DNA of 12,466 bases from Bacillota bacterium. Its GTDB lineage: Bacteria; Bacillota; Desulfitobacteriia; Desulfitobacteriales; Desulfitobacteriaceae. The notes beneath the pieces were generated by a model, which saw nothing but the letters and a program-made list of their open reading frames with translations, did no database searches and was not told where the DNA came from. Every line of letters starts with the position of its first letter. The first letter of the stretch is position 1. The stretch spans positions 1 to 12,466 of the forward strand of contig JAEWCM010000070.1 in assembly GCA_023390635.1 (NCBI GenBank), given 5' to 3'. Positions 10,816 through 12,466 of the stretch are shown in pieces. Made by a program: the position numbers and the translations under genes.

Positions 10816-12466
10816 ATGACCTATTTAGCGCTTTACCGCGAGTGGCGTCCGCGGACGTTTGATACGGTGATTGGGCAGGAGCACGTGACCCGGACTCTGA
10901 TCAATGCTTTGAGGCAGGGAAAAATTGTTCATGCCTATTTGTTCAGTGGACCGCGGGGAACGGGTAAGACAACGGCAGCGAAGATTTTGGCTAAGGCTTT
11001 AAATTGTGAACATCCCGTGGATTATGAGCCATGTAATGAATGTTCTTCCTGTAAGAGCATTGATCAGGGAACAGCCATGGAAGTTCTGGAGATTGACGCC
11101 GCCTCCAACCGGGGGATTGACGAGATTCGTGATTTAAGAGAAAAGGTAAGACTAAGTGTCCCTGAGGGAAAATATAAAGTTTATATCATTGATGAAGTGC
11201 ATATGCTAACGACAGAGGCTTTCAATGCTCTCCTTAAAACGATTGAGGAGCCTCCGGCCAAAGTCGTGTTTATTTTGGCTACTACAGAGGCCCAGAAGAT
11301 TCCCCTGACCATTCTCTCCCGCGTGCAGCGCTTTGAATTTTACCGTATCCCTACGGAATTGATTCAACAGCACTTAGCGAATATTTGCCGGACGCTGGAA
11401 CGAGAGGTGGCAGAGGATGCACTCTTAGTAATTGCTCAAAAATCAGAGGGTGGACTAAGGGATGCGTTAAGTATCTTGGATCAGTGTCTGATCCAAGATG
11501 ATCCCATCGGAGTGGAGCAGGTTTATCAGGTATTGGGTATGGTGGGAGAGACATTCAGTGCCGGATTGGTCGATGACATGCTGGCTGAGGATTATGGGAA
11601 GCTGCTTGGCAATTTGGGAGAAGGGATCCAGCAAGGAAAAGATCCCCGCCAGATTATCCGCGAACTGTTGGAATATTTGAGACAGGCCCTTTACTATATT
11701 TCAACAGGGCAGGTTCCAATGATTGCCCCCCAGCTGAAAGATGTGATTAAAAATCAGAGTGAAAAGGCAGGGATACCTAAACTACTGAGGTGGATCGATA
11801 TTCTTTTGCAGGGTGAAGGGAATTTGAAATACGCCGCGAATGGTCGTCTGGCCTCAGAGATGTTGTTGGTGCAGGCCGTTTACAGCATAAAACAGCCTCT
11901 TCCTTCTTCAGAGGAGGATGAGGGCAGCGGAAAGCGCCAAATTAAAGAACGGCAGGATACTCCATATGTTGTTGTTTCAGGGCAGGAAAAGAAGAGCCCG
12001 TTGCCTGCCCCAGGATTAAATCCTCAGGCGAGCAAAGAAGCCGACAGTGATTCAATGATCAAAAAGCAGCCGACGGAAAAAGCTGGCCCTGTGAATCAAA
12101 AAGCGGGGAGTTCCTTAACTGGGCAGGAAATTGGGCAACGGTGGGCAGAAGTTCAGGAAGAGGTGCGCAAACGTAAAAAATCGACGCATGCCTTTATGCT
12201 GGAGGGACATCCAGGGACCTTGATCGATCATGTATTAGATTTGGTGTTCAGAGAAGGGTACTCTTTTCATAAAGATAAGATGAATCAAGATGAGAACAAA
12301 AAAACTTTGGAAGAGGCTTTAGAAGCTGTTTTTAAGACTAAACTATCAGTTCGGGGTGTTATGGAGGCCGATGCGGTACGCGTGACAAAAGACTCTTCCT
12401 CACATACTGAAGAGAAACCGGCAGTGGTTAAAAAAGCGGAAGATTTATTCGGCCCTGATTTGGTAG
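10816..12466 (+). CDS. dnaX: DNA polymerase III subunit tau/gamma (3' end beyond window)
   Basis: Clamp-loader ATPase subunit of the replicative polymerase. About 550 residues are present and the frame is open at the right edge. ATG at 10816 follows AAGGTGGAG. It begins M-T-Y-L-A-L-Y-R-E-W-R-P-R-T-F. Walker A is G-P-R-G-T-G-K-T (45-52); the zinc cysteines are C64, C73, C76 and C79; Walker B is I-I-D-E-V-H (124-129). Sensor 1 is A-T-T-E (155-158), and S-R-V-Q-R-F (168-173) contains the arginine finger. Domain III follows to about residue 360, then a low-complexity Lys/Glu/Pro/Gln linker (about 365-435), then the start of a C-terminal domain. The long form suggests tau. It lies downstream of the SRP RNA as in Bacillus. 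A C-AAA-AAG run in the linker (12060-12066) is a weak candidate for frameshifting to a gamma form. Confidence 0.97.
   Translation, partial: MTYLALYREWRPRTFDTVIGQEHVTRTLINALRQGKIVHAYLFSGPRGTGKTTAAKILAKALNCEHPVDYEPCNECSSCKSIDQGTAMEVLEIDAASNRGIDEIRDLREKVRLSVPEGKYKVYIIDEVHMLTTEAFNALLKTIEEPPAKVVFILATTEAQKIPLTILSRVQRFEFYRIPTELIQQHLANICRTLEREVAEDALLVIAQKSEGGLRDALSILDQCLIQDDPIGVEQVYQVLGMVGETFSAGLVDDMLAEDYGKLLGNLGEGIQQGKDPRQIIRELLEYLRQALYYISTGQVPMIAPQLKDVIKNQSEKAGIPKLLRWIDILLQGEGNLKYAANGRLASEMLLVQAVYSIKQPLPSSEEDEGSGKRQIKERQDTPYVVVSGQEKKSPLPAPGLNPQASKEADSDSMIKKQPTEKAGPVNQKAGSSLTGQEIGQRWAEVQEEVRKRKKSTHAFMLEGHPGTLIDHVLDLVFREGYSFHKDKMNQDENKKTLEEALEAVFKTKLSVRGVMEADAVRVTKDSSSHTEEKPAVVKKAEDLFGPDLV

Overview
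The window looks like a chromosomal segment from an anaerobic, low-to-mid GC Firmicute. The best guess is a Desulfitobacterium/Dehalobacter-like member of the Clostridia (Peptococcaceae). The signs are strong GGAGG-type ribosome binding sites, sigma-A type promoters, compact U-tailed terminators, a long Bacillus-type SRP RNA directly in front of dnaX, and a class I superoxide reductase (an anaerobe's oxygen defence enzyme). Genus is an inference from gene content and style, not a database match.

Layout. At 1-122 lies the 5' end of an IS3-like transposase gene (minus strand, cut by the window edge). At 189-1723 there are two minus-strand lipoprotein genes separated by a terminator; both proteins end in a degenerate FMN-binding/flavinylation-type motif (D-V-V-S-T/S-A-T). 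A gene-free stretch of about 325 bp with several inverted repeats follows, including a CRP/FNR-type palindrome. Then comes a tRNA-Ser(GGA) with its own promoter and terminator (2049-2270). From 2503 to 5277 the plus strand carries an MscS-type mechanosensitive channel, an EstA-like esterase (GTG start), and a manganese exporter gene mntP preceded by a yybP-ykoY (Mn2+) riboswitch with a terminator platform.

From about 5295 to 8161 there is a plus-strand unit: an ATC-hydrolase-family protein, proC (pyrroline-5-carboxylate reductase, overlapping it by 11 bp) and an M20 amidohydrolase, closed by a long bidirectional terminator. Convergent to it is the desulfoferrodoxin (superoxide reductase) gene. 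Divergent from that gene is a second, shorter ATC-hydrolase-family protein (8938-9423), which converges on a cytosolic glycerophosphodiester phosphodiesterase (minus). The last part holds the SRP RNA (10388-10655) with an extended -10 promoter and terminator, a second hairpin in the dnaX leader, and dnaX itself, running off the right edge.

How it fits together. The genes are mostly independent one- to three-gene units: envelope stress (MscS), metal homeostasis (MntP under Mn control), oxygen defence (Dfx), amino-acid metabolism (ProC, M20 peptidase, ATC hydrolases) and core information genes (tRNA-Ser, SRP RNA, dnaX). The tRNA-Ser and scr-dnaX ends resemble the conserved Firmicute neighbourhood seen in Bacillus, with accessory genes between them. 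I see no CRISPR array, phage module or defence island. The most interesting parts are the paired flavinylation-motif lipoproteins, the two ATC-hydrolase homologues around proC/M20, the Mn riboswitch, and the URRC-type SRP RNA tetraloop.
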